Source of the DNA: SG8-40 sp035528435
GTDB lineage: Bacteria; Pseudomonadota; Gammaproteobacteria; Burkholderiales; Eutrophovitaceae
DNA: 64,000 bases
Reading direction: 5' to 3'
NCBI GenBank assembly: GCA_035528435.1
Contig: DATKYN010000062.1
Coordinates: 62,001-126,000, forward strand
Below the pieces are notes generated by a model. That model made no database searches. It worked only from the letters and a program-made list of their open reading frames with translations, and was not told where the DNA came from. A program made the translations under genes and the position numbers. Positions 1 through 8,906 of this stretch are shown here, in pieces; the first letter of the stretch is position 1, and each line of letters begins with the position of its first letter.

Positions 1-663
1 GCGAAGGTGGTTGTTGCGGATATCCTCGAGGCGGAAGGAAAGGCAGTGGCTAAGCAGATCGTGTCGGACGGTGGTGATGCGATTTTTGTTGCATTGGACG
101 TCACATCGGAGGCGCAGTGGCAAGCGGCCATCGATGAGACGGTATCGCGCTACGCCCGGCTCGATATCCTGGTAAACAATGCCGGTCTCAGTGGTGCCGT
201 ACCCGATCGGATGGACGTGGATTACTTCGACAAGCTGATGGCGGTGAATGCGCGCGGGAATTTTCTGGGAATGAAGACCGCCATTTCGCAAATGCAGAAA
301 GCGGGCGGCGGATCAATTGTCAATCTGTCTTCGATATCCGGAATTATCGGACAGGAATTTGTCCACATGGGTTACAACGGGGCCAAGGGCGCCATTCGCC
401 TGATGACGAAATCGGCTGCAGTTCAGTACGCGCAAGACGGCATTCGCGTGAACTCGGTCCATCCCGGCTTGATGCCGCCGATGCGCAGTTCCGTATCAGC
501 CGCTGACCCCAAACTGCGCGAAAAAGTGATTGAAACGATTCCAATGCGCCGCGCCGGCCGTGCCGAGGAGGCTGCCTACGCTATTTTGTTCCTTGCTTCC
601 GACGAAGCATCGTATATAACCGGAGCGGAACTTGTGGTTGATGGCGGAGCGGTCGTCGCCTGA
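1..663 (+). CDS. Short-chain dehydrogenase/reductase (5' end outside window)
   Basis: Cytosolic NAD(P)-dependent oxidoreductase of the classical SDR family; substrate unknown. The reading frame is open from base 1, so the start and most of the first glycine-rich cofactor loop lie upstream. Visible motifs are the NNAG element, the catalytic Ser in the SSISG stretch and the YxxxK pair (YNGAK), followed by the PG turn after beta-6 (VHPGL) and a C-terminal GAELVVDGG, typical of classical SDRs. About 220 of the usual 250 residues are present. The following 257 bp up to the next gene show no further coding signal. Family assignment is secure; substrate cannot be read from sequence. Confidence 0.9.
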   Translation, partial: AKVVVADILEAEGKAVAKQIVSDGGDAIFVALDVTSEAQWQAAIDETVSRYARLDILVNNAGLSGAVPDRMDVDYFDKLMAVNARGNFLGMKTAISQMQKAGGGSIVNLSSISGIIGQEFVHMGYNGAKGAIRLMTKSAAVQYAQDGIRVNSVHPGLMPPMRSSVSAADPKLREKVIETIPMRRAGRAEEAAYAILFLASDEASYITGAELVVDGGAVVA

Positions 664-920
664 GCGATGCGTCGCGAAACAGATGGCAACAGGTATCAGG
701 CCATGACGATGTGCTGGTTCATACGCTGTTACCGTTGATCCGCCACAAGTTACAGCTATCGATCGCAGGTCAACCTTTTTCCGGATTGTTGTCCGTATAG
801 TGATGGTGGCCAGAATGTTGAAGTCATGCTGATGGAGAGAACAAATCTGCCCGCCGCGTTGACGATTCCCACTGTGGATGGCACATTGACGATATCGCAG
901 TGCAGTTTATCGGGGTCACC

Positions 921-1763
921 ATGAAGCAGACGCTTTACGATATTCTCGAAGTCGCTCAGGATGCTTCGTTTGAAGACATCGAGATCGCGTATGCCAAGCG
1001 GTTTGCAGTGCTGCGATCCGAAACCAGTTGGGACTCGAATCGACTGGTGATGTTGAATGAGGCGCGCGAGGTGTTATCGGACCCCGGACGGCGCGCCGCA
1101 TACGATTCGTCGCTCGCCGTGGTGCCCGCACGTGCCCGGGCGCACAGCCAGGTCGCCGAGACCGATCGCGAGGCGCGCTCCTACGGAAAATGGCCCATCG
1201 TTTTTGTCGTGCTCGCCGGGCTCGCTGTCTGGTTGGTGATGCGCGATGACGCTACACCCGAGCGTTCAGTTGCGACGCAGAATAGTGACGCGCCTGAAGC
1301 TTCGAATGCTTCGGGGCAAGCGGATTCAATTGATGATGAAACGGTGATAGAGGTGGAATTGCCCTCCGCGGGAGAGTCAGCGGATACATCGGCATCAACA
1401 CTGGCGGTGCAGACTGAAGAGGCGGTTATGGACGATGGCCTGTCTGCCGAAGAGGCTGTCGACGAATTTGACGCAACGAACGGACAGAGCGTACCTCCTG
1501 CCCCTGAGCCCATTGTTGGGAACTGGGATTGTTTTGACCCGGTGACCGGCCGAACCATTACGGTGACCTTTACGGCTGATGGCAGCTTCACCATGCGGCA
1601 AAGCAACAACCAGGTGCAGACCTTCGCTTACGAGGTGGCGGGAGGCCAGGTCATGCTGGCTGATGCCGACCCGCCACGAGCAATGGGAATCGGTGAGTTG
1701 AGTGCGAACAAGCTGATCTTGCTTGACGCTGTTGAAGGCCGAAGTATTGTCTGCTCGCGCTAG
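921..1763 (+). CDS. Membrane-anchored J-like protein lacking HPD
   Basis: About 280 residues. The N-terminal 65 residues resemble a J domain (start MKQTLYDILEV, end YDSSL), but the HPD tripeptide needed to stimulate DnaK ATPase is absent: the expected position reads AVLRSE. One membrane segment follows near residues 93-110 (WPIVFVVLAGLAVWLVM), then an acidic low-complexity linker, then a C-terminal beta-rich domain of about 80 residues beginning PIVGNWDCFDP and ending in a Cys, reminiscent of small lipocalin-like domains. The ATG at 921 is preferred because the J-like fold begins there; a GTG at 900 would add seven residues. The N-terminus is probably cytoplasmic and the C-terminal domain periplasmic. 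Function unknown; it may be a non-chaperone adaptor. Confidence 0.8.
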   Translation: MKQTLYDILEVAQDASFEDIEIAYAKRFAVLRSETSWDSNRLVMLNEAREVLSDPGRRAAYDSSLAVVPARARAHSQVAETDREARSYGKWPIVFVVLAGLAVWLVMRDDATPERSVATQNSDAPEASNASGQADSIDDETVIEVELPSAGESADTSASTLAVQTEEAVMDDGLSAEEAVDEFDATNGQSVPPAPEPIVGNWDCFDPVTGRTITVTFTADGSFTMRQSNNQVQTFAYEVAGGQVMLADADPPRAMGIGELSANKLILLDAVEGRSIVCSR

Positions 1764-1971
1764 TGACTGTTGGCGCAATGCCTGGCAAGTCACCCCGGAA
1801 AGTGCTGCGCGCAAGGGCACGCTCGTAGTTTTTTTCCCCGATTGTCCGGGAAAGGGCGCATGTCGCCATGTCTGCGTTGTTGCCCGGATTCGTAACTTTA
1901 CCCCTAAAGATGCATTGCTTTGGCGTTGCCGCGAGTTACCCAGGGGGTTTCGGTAACAACGTCAGTTATTT

Positions 1972-2751
1972 CTATGTCCGGGGTAATAGATCACGATATG
2001 CATGCCAGGTTGCATGTCCAATCAACGGCAGCGTAATCACCAGCCCAGTCATGAATGTGGCAAACCCGATCAGCGTCAGGGTGGCGATCAGCCCGGCCCA
2101 TAAAATCATTGGCAACGGGTTCCCGGCAACAACTTTGACACTGGTCATGATGGCGTGCCATGTGCTGCCGCCGCGGTCAAATATCATTGGTGCCGAAATC
2201 GCTGATATGCCGAACGCCAGCGCTGCAAGGATGGCACCGGTAACAATATAGGTTACGAGAAAGTTGGTATGGGGCCAGTCGACAACCGTGCGATAAAAAC
2301 TGACCTGGACGTCAGGCACCTGTTCGCCGAATGTCTGCTCGAAGAGCAGGCTCGAGATGAGACCCCATACGAGCGCAATGATCGCGAGAATAACGCCAAG
2401 GCGGGCCAGTGAGCCAATATTCTTGATTGCTTCGTCCAGTGCGCTGTCGAAGTTCACTTTCTGACCACGTGCGCGCAGCCGTGAGAGAGCGTAAAACCCG
2501 GCCCCAAAAATCGGGCCGACCAGCATGAATCCGGAAACGGAAAGTGCGAGTAACTCAATTTGTGAACTGCAAAGTACGATGATCATCCAACCCATCGCCG
2601 CGAGAATCAGACCTTGGAATATGCTGGGAACCGGGTTTTCCATTATGTCGCCCCAGGCCAGTCTTAACCAACGGAAGGGACGCATAACCTCCACGTGCCC
2701 GATTGCCTCGTTGGTCGTCAAGTCTTTGTTCGCGTTGGCTGCATGTTCCAT
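1972..2751 (-). CDS. DUF2189-type integral membrane protein
   Basis: 259 residues with about six hydrophobic helices, beginning after a soluble N-terminal stretch of about 40 residues. The N-terminal pattern (VMRPFRWLRLAWGDI followed by a helix ending in GMGWMII-like residues) and the even spacing of helices match the DUF2189 family of proteobacterial inner-membrane proteins, whose function is not established. An excellent ribosome site (AGGAGGAG) lies about 5 bases before the ATG. It converges with the J-like gene to its right-hand reading and diverges from the SDR at 2989. Family call fairly sure; role unknown. Confidence 0.8.
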   Translation of the reverse strand: MEHAANANKDLTTNEAIGHVEVMRPFRWLRLAWGDIMENPVPSIFQGLILAAMGWMIIVLCSSQIELLALSVSGFMLVGPIFGAGFYALSRLRARGQKVNFDSALDEAIKNIGSLARLGVILAIIALVWGLISSLLFEQTFGEQVPDVQVSFYRTVVDWPHTNFLVTYIVTGAILAALAFGISAISAPMIFDRGGSTWHAIMTSVKVVAGNPLPMILWAGLIATLTLIGFATFMTGLVITLPLIGHATWHAYRDLLPRT

Positions 2752-2988
2752 GAGCGCTCCTCCTGAGTGATGATGTCGCGACCAGTGCCGGGAGCCACAC
2801 TGTTGTTGCAGTCATGATCCTCGCTGGACGAGGCGCCCGTGACAAGCTTTTGCCCGATCGATACAATTGTTTACGTATCTGGCAGCCTGAGTGGATGTGC
2901 TCTCCAGCATACACCTGCACGCGAACGCATCAAGTTTGCTGTTGATGAATCCGCATATCGAGACGATTGTGAAAACCCGGGAGACCCT

Positions 2989-3846
2989 GTGCCTGACGCT
3001 GTACTTGCAAACAGAACCGCTATTGTTACCGGAGCAGCAGGTGGAATTGGTCGCGTGCTGGTGGAGGCATTTCTCGATGCGGGGGCGAATGTTGTCGCGC
3101 TCGATGTCGACGACGGTACGCTCACGCACCTCGGCAGCGTATTAAATGAAAAATACTCTTCGTCGAAGCTGCTTTGTAGCGCTATCGATATTGCTGACTA
3201 TTCTGCCTGTGAGCACGCCGTCGAGTCGTCCATTGCGCGTTTTGGTGGACTTCACATCCTCATCAATAATGCAGCCGTTGGCATGGGCGTCATACGTGAA
3301 GATCACTTTTCCCGGCTGGTTGGTATTCAGGAAATAGATCCTGACGTCTGGCAACGTTTCATTGCGGTTAATGTGTCTGGTGCCTGGAACATGACACGGG
3401 CATCGGCTGGCCATTTTCTGGCGCAAGGATGGGGCCGCGTGATCAATGTCACAACCAGTTTTTTCACCATGTTGCGCGGCGGATTCCACCCCTACGGACC
3501 GTCCAAGGCCGCTCTCGAGGCCATGGCCCACGGGCACGCCCAGGAATTCGAGGGCACTGGTGTAACGGTGAACGTCGTTGTACCCGGAGGGCCGGCGGAT
3601 ACGCCGTTAGTTCCCGACGATATTGGCGTCGACCGGAACAGCCTTATTGCGCCGTCGGTCATGGTGCCGCCGATACTGTGGTTGTGCTCGGAAGGGGCGA
3701 ACGAAATCACGGGCAACCGTTATGTGGCGGCGCATTGGGATGTAGCCATATCACCCGATCAGGCGGAACAGATCTGTCGCGCTCCCGCCGCATGGCCACA
3801 GCTTGCGCAATCACCCGTGTGGCCGGGGGGAAAACCCGATCGCTGA
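2989..3846 (+). CDS. Short-chain dehydrogenase/reductase
   Basis: About 285 residues. The cofactor loop TGAAGGIG, the NNAA element, a serine-containing TTSFF stretch and YGPSK (Tyr and Lys of the YxxxK pair) are present. The catalytic serine site is less standard than usual, with TTS instead of the common SS. The C-terminal region is longer than in minimal SDRs. The reading frame extends 50 residues upstream to 2839, but the GTG at 2989 is preferred because GGGAGA sits just before it and the Rossmann fold starts about 10 residues later. Neighbours are a membrane protein and a metallohydrolase in other orientations, so there is no operon hint about substrate. Confidence 0.85.
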   Translation: MPDAVLANRTAIVTGAAGGIGRVLVEAFLDAGANVVALDVDDGTLTHLGSVLNEKYSSSKLLCSAIDIADYSACEHAVESSIARFGGLHILINNAAVGMGVIREDHFSRLVGIQEIDPDVWQRFIAVNVSGAWNMTRASAGHFLAQGWGRVINVTTSFFTMLRGGFHPYGPSKAALEAMAHGHAQEFEGTGVTVNVVVPGGPADTPLVPDDIGVDRNSLIAPSVMVPPILWLCSEGANEITGNRYVAAHWDVAISPDQAEQICRAPAAWPQLAQSPVWPGGKPDR

Positions 3847-3968
3847 GCGCTCGCTGAAGCAATGTGACGTCGTGTCACCACGGAGTTGCGCATAGCGTTA
3901 AGGTTCCAACCCATACTACCCGGGCTGCCTGGTTCAACGATTCCGGGCGAGTGTTTCTTGTAAGCGGC

Positions 3969-4766
3969 TCAGGCTACTGGATCGACATCGAGCCGCACGA
4001 TCCAGTCCTCGAAGCCGGGCTTTGCGGCCGGATAACGCGCCATCACCAATGGATCATGGCCGGGAATGACGTGCCGGGACGAGGTGGCGAGCTGGCGAAG
4101 GGTATTGAAACCATCGAGCATTTCGGCCAGGTTGTAAACGATGGGAAAGGCACGGTCCTGCTCCATGTGCGCGTAAAAGTGCGAAGCGTCGGATGCCAGC
4201 ACCACCCAGCCGCGCTGCGTCTTGACCCGCACTGACTGCAAACCCATCGTATGCCCGCCAATATGATGCAATTCGATTCCCGGTGCGATCTGCGCTGAAC
4301 CATCGTGAAATTGCACCCGTTGATCGTGCACGCAGCGCACCATCTCGACAACATCATTGGCTTCGTATGGATGACGCATAAGGTTATGGCACATGCAGCG
4401 ACCGGTGGCGAAATCCATCTCCTTGTCCTGGAGGTGAAACTTCGCGTTGCTGAACAGAGGTACGTTGCCGGCATGGTCGTAATGCATATGTGTGATCACG
4501 ACGTCCTCCACTTTTTCCGGGTTGATCCCCAACGCCCGGATGCCTTCTTCTACCGGGCGCAAAATCGTACGGCCACGTTTTTTAGCCGCCTCCTGCCCGA
4601 ACCCGGTGTCGACTACCACGGTGCGTGACTTGTTCGAGATGGTCCAGACGTAGTAGTCAAGCGGCATGTCGAGATCATGCGGATCGCCTCCGATGAAATT
4701 GTCCGGCGAGCGCCGCGACAGCCATGCATACTTGATCCCGTAAATTTCGTATACATCGTCATTCAT
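3969..4766 (-). CDS. Metallo-beta-lactamase fold hydrolase, AHL-lactonase-like
   Basis: About 265 residues. The zinc signature HMHYDH is intact, followed by further ligands in GGHT, the Asp of ASDASH and a final His in PGHDP. The overall arrangement resembles the N-acyl-homoserine lactonase branch (AiiA/AttM-like) of the superfamily. Real substrates could be other lactones or esters. ATG at 4766 is chosen; a TTG at 4781 would add five residues. The gene lies 42 bp downstream of a carboxymuconolactone-decarboxylase-like gene on the same strand, and the two are probably co-transcribed. No signal peptide, so cytosolic. Confidence 0.82.
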   Translation of the reverse strand: MNDDVYEIYGIKYAWLSRRSPDNFIGGDPHDLDMPLDYYVWTISNKSRTVVVDTGFGQEAAKKRGRTILRPVEEGIRALGINPEKVEDVVITHMHYDHAGNVPLFSNAKFHLQDKEMDFATGRCMCHNLMRHPYEANDVVEMVRCVHDQRVQFHDGSAQIAPGIELHHIGGHTMGLQSVRVKTQRGWVVLASDASHFYAHMEQDRAFPIVYNLAEMLDGFNTLRQLATSSRHVIPGHDPLVMARYPAAKPGFEDWIVRLDVDPVA

Positions 4767-4808
4767 GCTTGCGTGCTCCAAACGAGTTCAGGCGGTTCTA
4801 ATCTACCG

Positions 4809-5195
4809 CTAGGAGTCTGACTTTTCCAGTTCGGCGAGCGCCTCCTTGGCGTTACGGAACGAGTCGATGGCGGCGGGAACGCCGGCATAGATGGCAACTT
4901 GCAGCAGGATCTCGCGAATCTCATCTTTCGATACTCCATTGCGGATAGCACCGCGAATGTGCAGCTTGAATTCGTGTGGGCGGTTCAGTACGGCAAGCAT
5001 GGCGATATTGAGCATGCTGCGCGTCTTTTTTGGTAGATCCTCGCGACCCCATACTGCTCCCCAGCAGTACTCTGTCACCAGCTTCTGCATCGGCATGTTG
5101 AAATCATCGGCTGCAGCGATCGACTTTTCCACGAATTCGGCACCAAGTACAGATTTGCGTATTCCCAAGCCTTTTTCGAAAAGTTCATCGTTCAT
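4809..5195 (-). CDS. Carboxymuconolactone decarboxylase-like protein
   Basis: 128 residues, the usual size of the small all-helical CMD family. The core stretch from about residue 57 (KTRSMLNIAMLAVL) to the region HIRGAIRNGVSKDEIREILLQ is typical. The Cys residues of the AhpD-type CxxC redox motif are absent, so a peroxidase role is unlikely and a gamma-carboxymuconolactone decarboxylase-like reaction fits better. AGGAG lies 6 bases before the ATG. It is the first gene of a likely pair with the lactonase-like hydrolase, a combination suggestive of lactone metabolism in aromatic breakdown. Confidence 0.85.
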   Translation of the reverse strand: MNDELFEKGLGIRKSVLGAEFVEKSIAAADDFNMPMQKLVTEYCWGAVWGREDLPKKTRSMLNIAMLAVLNRPHEFKLHIRGAIRNGVSKDEIREILLQVAIYAGVPAAIDSFRNAKEALAELEKSDS

Positions 5196-5775
5196 ATTGT
5201 TCTCCTGTTGGTGGTAAATACATGGTTGTTTTGTTTGTCACAGAGATACAGACCGCATACAGACATTCGATCAGATCAACATACTTTGTGGAACTTTGTA
5301 TCTTTCTCATGAGGGTCTTGCGTTCTGATCGCGCCTTACACAATGAAATCAGCGTGTGGGCCCAATCGGCTTTGACATCACGTCTTTGGCCGAATAAATA
5401 TTGACGGGGATGCCGTGTGCCATTGCACGATGTGCATAATAGTTGAGCCAACACGACGCTCGTTCGGATCGAACCTGATTCGTGCTCCAGCTAAATGGGT
5501 CACCGGGCAATCGTCTGCAGTTGGCTTTGTCGGCGAGTTCCAGGGATTCCTGTAATAACGACATGTACCCATAAGTGGTGATGAGATGCTGGGTTGGCCA
5601 CGGCTTTCGGGTCTTGTTTTTTGGTATTTGGATGGAGCTGGTTGGTGCGTTGGTGGACAAGTCCGCAGCCACGGACAACATGCCTTCGAATCACTCGATG
5701 TGTTGGAGATCAGATCCGGATCAAGAATCGCAGAGCCGTTGGCGATGGCCGGGACACGTCCGTGCCTTCGCGGCT
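5196..5775. other. Intergenic, no gene recognised
   Basis: This 580-base stretch separates two minus-strand genes. Several overlapping open frames of 60-133 codons exist on both strands, but none has a good ribosome site, a recognisable domain or natural amino-acid composition. The A/T-richer part near 5205-5300 would hold the promoter of the CMD/lactonase pair; no strong consensus promoter was identified. It may contain a decayed gene that is no longer recognisable by eye. Confidence 0.5.
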
Positions 5776-7191
5776 TCATTGATCCCGCTTCCTCGCCGCG
5801 ACACCGAGCAGTTCGTTTAGCCTGCCAGCGTTGTCTGCGTTGTCGATGTCGTCAATGAATGCCTCGATCTTCATGGCATGCTCGTCACCGAAAGCCTTTG
5901 CAGCTTCCCGCCGAAAGCGGTCACGCACGTCGCTTGCGCTTGCGTTAACCACATCGGCAAGCCGTACCCGGTGGGTCTTGCCATCGATGTCCTCGACTTC
6001 GACCTCACCTCCCTGTTGACCGGGATAGGCTTGCGTCATCTCATCATCGACTTCAAGTCTGATCATGCCGATCAACCGCCGCAAGGACGGATCGTCAAGC
6101 AGGCTGAAATTACTTTCCGACATGTCGCCGGTGAGCAGTGCGGCAGCGACGTTGTACTGAATGCTCATCTTTGCCTGAAGGATGTGAGCGAAAGGTCCGC
6201 AGTGGTTACAGCCGGGATAAAGCATGCCTGCACGTGGCACGCGAATTCGGATCGACACGATCCGTTCCGGACTGAGTGATGAGCGCCGCACGACAGCGAG
6301 CGCCGCCTGCGAGGGCGTCTGCGCAAAATTACAAGCTGGCACCGGTTTGTGATAAACGGACATGATTTCGGGTTCGCCATCAAACACGGTGACTGAAGAG
6401 GCCGCTGAACGTTTGTCTAGTGATGCAAAAAGCCCTGCTTCGCCGTCGAGGCAAGACGGTGAAGCGTACGCTCCGGCTTCGGCAAGGCGGGCTGCCGTCA
6501 GTGCATTGCGCGCGGCAAAGCCGGCCTGAAAGAACATCTCGCTGCCGCCGGTAAGCGCCCACTGGTTGAATCCAAGTGTGGTGTTGGTGCCCAGAGCAAT
6601 TGCGCTGACGGTTGCCTCGCGATCGAGTCCGAGAACACACGCACCCGCAGCAGCCGCGCCGATCGGACCGCTGATCCCGGTGGGGCGGCGAATACGCGCA
6701 ATCTCGGGTGTTATGGCGGCACGACCGACGCGAGCACCGACTTCGTAACCGGCGATCACCGCGGCACAGAATTGCCGGCCATTTACCTGTCGATACTGTG
6801 ACAGTGCGAGCGTCGTTGGCAATACTACAATTCCGAGGTGGCTGACGCTGCCAGAGTGCATATCTTCGCGTACCAGGCCATGACCCATTACGGCATTGAC
6901 AAACGCCGCGTCTGCATGGGAACTCATCGTTGAAGTGCCGATAATGGACGCGCCGCCGCTTTCTGCGGCCACCGATTGCGCCGTTGCGCCTGCCTGGACG
7001 CTCCACGGGAGATCTCGCGATTCAATGGCACAACCGACGAAATCAAACAGGCAGGTTTTGACTTTTTCAATGACTTCGACGGAGAGGTCCGTCGACCTCT
7101 GGGAAACACAGGCATCAGCGATTCGTATCGCTAGCGACGCCTGCACTGGACCTGGTTCAGCATTATCGGCAGGGCGGATTACAGCAGACAT
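5776..7191 (-). CDS. MmgE/PrpD family protein
   Basis: 471 residues, the family's usual length. The N-terminal alpha-helical domain and characteristic segments are visible: KVKTCLFDFVGCAIE near residue 40, then VNAVMGHGLVREDMH, and later KPVPACNFAQTP. Members include 2-methylcitrate dehydratase (PrpD), cis-aconitate decarboxylase and iminodisuccinate epimerase, so the reaction is probably elimination, decarboxylation or epimerisation on a carboxylic acid. No other methylcitrate-cycle gene is in the window, so PrpD itself is not implied. ATG at 7191 is preceded by AGGAG about 8 bases upstream; the open frame extending to 7509 is rejected. It is 37 bp downstream of the dehydrogenase below, probably in one operon. 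Confidence 0.88.
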   Translation of the reverse strand: MSAVIRPADNAEPGPVQASLAIRIADACVSQRSTDLSVEVIEKVKTCLFDFVGCAIESRDLPWSVQAGATAQSVAAESGGASIIGTSTMSSHADAAFVNAVMGHGLVREDMHSGSVSHLGIVVLPTTLALSQYRQVNGRQFCAAVIAGYEVGARVGRAAITPEIARIRRPTGISGPIGAAAAGACVLGLDREATVSAIALGTNTTLGFNQWALTGGSEMFFQAGFAARNALTAARLAEAGAYASPSCLDGEAGLFASLDKRSAASSVTVFDGEPEIMSVYHKPVPACNFAQTPSQAALAVVRRSSLSPERIVSIRIRVPRAGMLYPGCNHCGPFAHILQAKMSIQYNVAAALLTGDMSESNFSLLDDPSLRRLIGMIRLEVDDEMTQAYPGQQGGEVEVEDIDGKTHRVRLADVVNASASDVRDRFRREAAKAFGDEHAMKIEAFIDDIDNADNAGRLNELLGVAARKRDQ

Positions 7192-7228
7192 TGAACAATC
7201 TCCTGGCTGTGTGTTCTGTTGAGCCGCA

Positions 7229-8122
7229 TCAGCCGCGTACTTCGACGCCGGCCCAGGACTCAATGACCCGGCACATTGACGTGAAGTCCGAATCGGCACC
7301 GTACATTGCCTTGGTGACCGCCAGCATCTGACGTACTGTGGCCCCGACCACCATCGGTACGCCGAGCGCTTCCGCCTCATCAATGCACAGGCTGACATCC
7401 TTGTAAGACAGTCCTGTGGTAAAGCCGAAATCAAACGTGCCGGGCAGCACCGAACGAGGAAACTTGTCCTGGGTCGCGCTGTTGCGGCCAGTGCTGGTGT
7501 TGAGAACATCGAGCATCACTTTCGGGTCGAGGCCTGCCTTGACTCCCATAACCATCGCTTCCGACGTGAGGGCGATTGCGGCACCTGCAAGAAGATTATT
7601 GGCGAGTTTCATCGTTTGCGCCTGACCCGGCACTTCGCCGAGATGAAAAACCTTGCCGAAGTTCGCCAAAATTCCTTTCGCATCGGAAAAAATGGCTCCG
7701 GGGCATGCAACCATGATAGCCAGCGTTCCTTCGCGTGCCCCTTTCACGCCACCGCTGACCGGAGCGTCGATGTAGTCAATGTGCTCGCTTGCCAATGCAT
7801 CTGCGACGCGCTTGGCAGTGCGGGGCCCGATAGTCGAAAAATCGACAATACGCTTGACGGATCGTCCTTCCATCAGACCGTCTGCGCCCAGAATTACGCG
7901 CTCCACGATTTGCGGATTAGGCAAGCTTGTAAAAACCGTCTCGGCGGCCGAAGCGACCTCGCTGGCCGAAGCCGCACCTTGCGCGCCGAGTTTTTCCATC
8001 GCAGATACTGCTTCAGGATTCGCGTCGAAAACATGAACCGTATGCCCTGCGTCAAGCAGGCGCGTTGCCATCGGTCCCCCCATATTTCCCACACCAACAA
8101 AACCGAGTGTTGCACTGGCCAT
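7229..8122 (-). CDS. 3-hydroxyisobutyrate-dehydrogenase-like NAD(P) oxidoreductase
   Basis: 297 residues of the beta-hydroxyacid dehydrogenase family. The Rossmann loop GVGNMG starts at residue 10, the substrate-binding DAPVSGG motif is near residue 118, and the catalytic Lys lies in the MKLANNLL stretch near residue 170. Possible substrates are 3-hydroxyisobutyrate, tartronate semialdehyde, L-threonate-type acids or glyoxylate/succinic semialdehyde; sequence alone does not decide. A run of G (AGAGGGGGG) just before the ATG serves as ribosome site. The next gene on the same strand is the MmgE/PrpD protein. Confidence 0.88.
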   Translation of the reverse strand: MASATLGFVGVGNMGGPMATRLLDAGHTVHVFDANPEAVSAMEKLGAQGAASASEVASAAETVFTSLPNPQIVERVILGADGLMEGRSVKRIVDFSTIGPRTAKRVADALASEHIDYIDAPVSGGVKGAREGTLAIMVACPGAIFSDAKGILANFGKVFHLGEVPGQAQTMKLANNLLAGAAIALTSEAMVMGVKAGLDPKVMLDVLNTSTGRNSATQDKFPRSVLPGTFDFGFTTGLSYKDVSLCIDEAEALGVPMVVGATVRQMLAVTKAMYGADSDFTSMCRVIESWAGVEVRG

Positions 8123-8467
8123 AGAATCCCCCCTCTTTCCTTGAGTGTTATGTCTGGCTTACTTCGGGCCTGCAGCCAGCCGTGCCGCGATAATACTCCG
8201 GCAATCATGAAGTGGCATTCGTACCGGGGGCACTGCGCGGCGACGGCTTTGGTGTTTGGTGGTGTCGCGCCGCAACAAACGAACCTTGCCAAACAGCACA
8301 ACTATCATGCTGATCTTGCGCCGCATTTTCTGTTGCCGGCGCGACTACCTTGCAGCGCGCCACGCGGGCCAAAAAACGGGAGCGAATCTTGCCTCTGATA
8401 CGAGTGTAGTCCACAAGCGGTGTCGACCCACGAACGGTTTTGCGACACCATGTGAAGGGAGGTAAAC

Positions 8468-8767
8468 ATGCCACATAGAAACGTAAACGGTAGCAAGAAA
8501 ACCCGGAAGAATGGGCATCATCAGAGTAACGGCCCGGCGCGCCGGATCCGCAACAAGCGTGATTACACGCATGCGGCGGACATCATAGGCCAGCTCAAGC
8601 AAGAGGCAGATCAGGAGTCGGCAGCCGAGCTGCGGCTGCAAGCGCTGCTGCACGAACTTGAGAGGTACGATGATGATGTCGACGATTTTGAATCGGATTT
8701 CACTTTCGAAGAGGAATACGACGGCCCGTTACGCCGTTGGTCTGATGACCCGAACGACCTCGATTGA
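8468..8767 (+). CDS. Small charged protein of unknown function
   Basis: 99 residues. The N-terminal 35 residues are strongly basic and polar (rich in K, R, N, H), the middle is a helix rich in E, L, Q (about residues 36-66), and the C-terminal third is strongly acidic (D/E clusters, ending DDPNDLD). No membrane segment or cysteine motif. An excellent ribosome site (GGGAGG, 5 bases spacing) supports translation. It stands alone on the plus strand between minus-strand dehydrogenases. The bipolar charge suggests a nucleic-acid or ribosome-associated protein, but that is only inference. Not recognised. Confidence 0.6.
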   Translation: MPHRNVNGSKKTRKNGHHQSNGPARRIRNKRDYTHAADIIGQLKQEADQESAAELRLQALLHELERYDDDVDDFESDFTFEEEYDGPLRRWSDDPNDLD

Positions 8768-8906
8768 GAACGCTCTCCTTTGAGGTGACGCCGGTTCGCT
8801 CTGCCATTCGCCAAACCGGTATTGGTTCAATTCGTAACGGCTGACTATCCGACGGCCCGTACGGCCGTGCGCCCGGTAGACTTGCCCGACGCTGGTCCCG
8901 GATCGC

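Noticed and set aside
1801..1860. T-rich hairpin between the J-like and DUF2189 genes as a terminator
   Set aside because: Only a 6-bp stem and the T-run precedes it on the plus strand; too weak to call.
5378..5779. 133-codon minus-strand frame before the MmgE/PrpD stop
   Set aside because: Pro/Ser/Thr-rich unnatural composition, no ribosome site, no domain.
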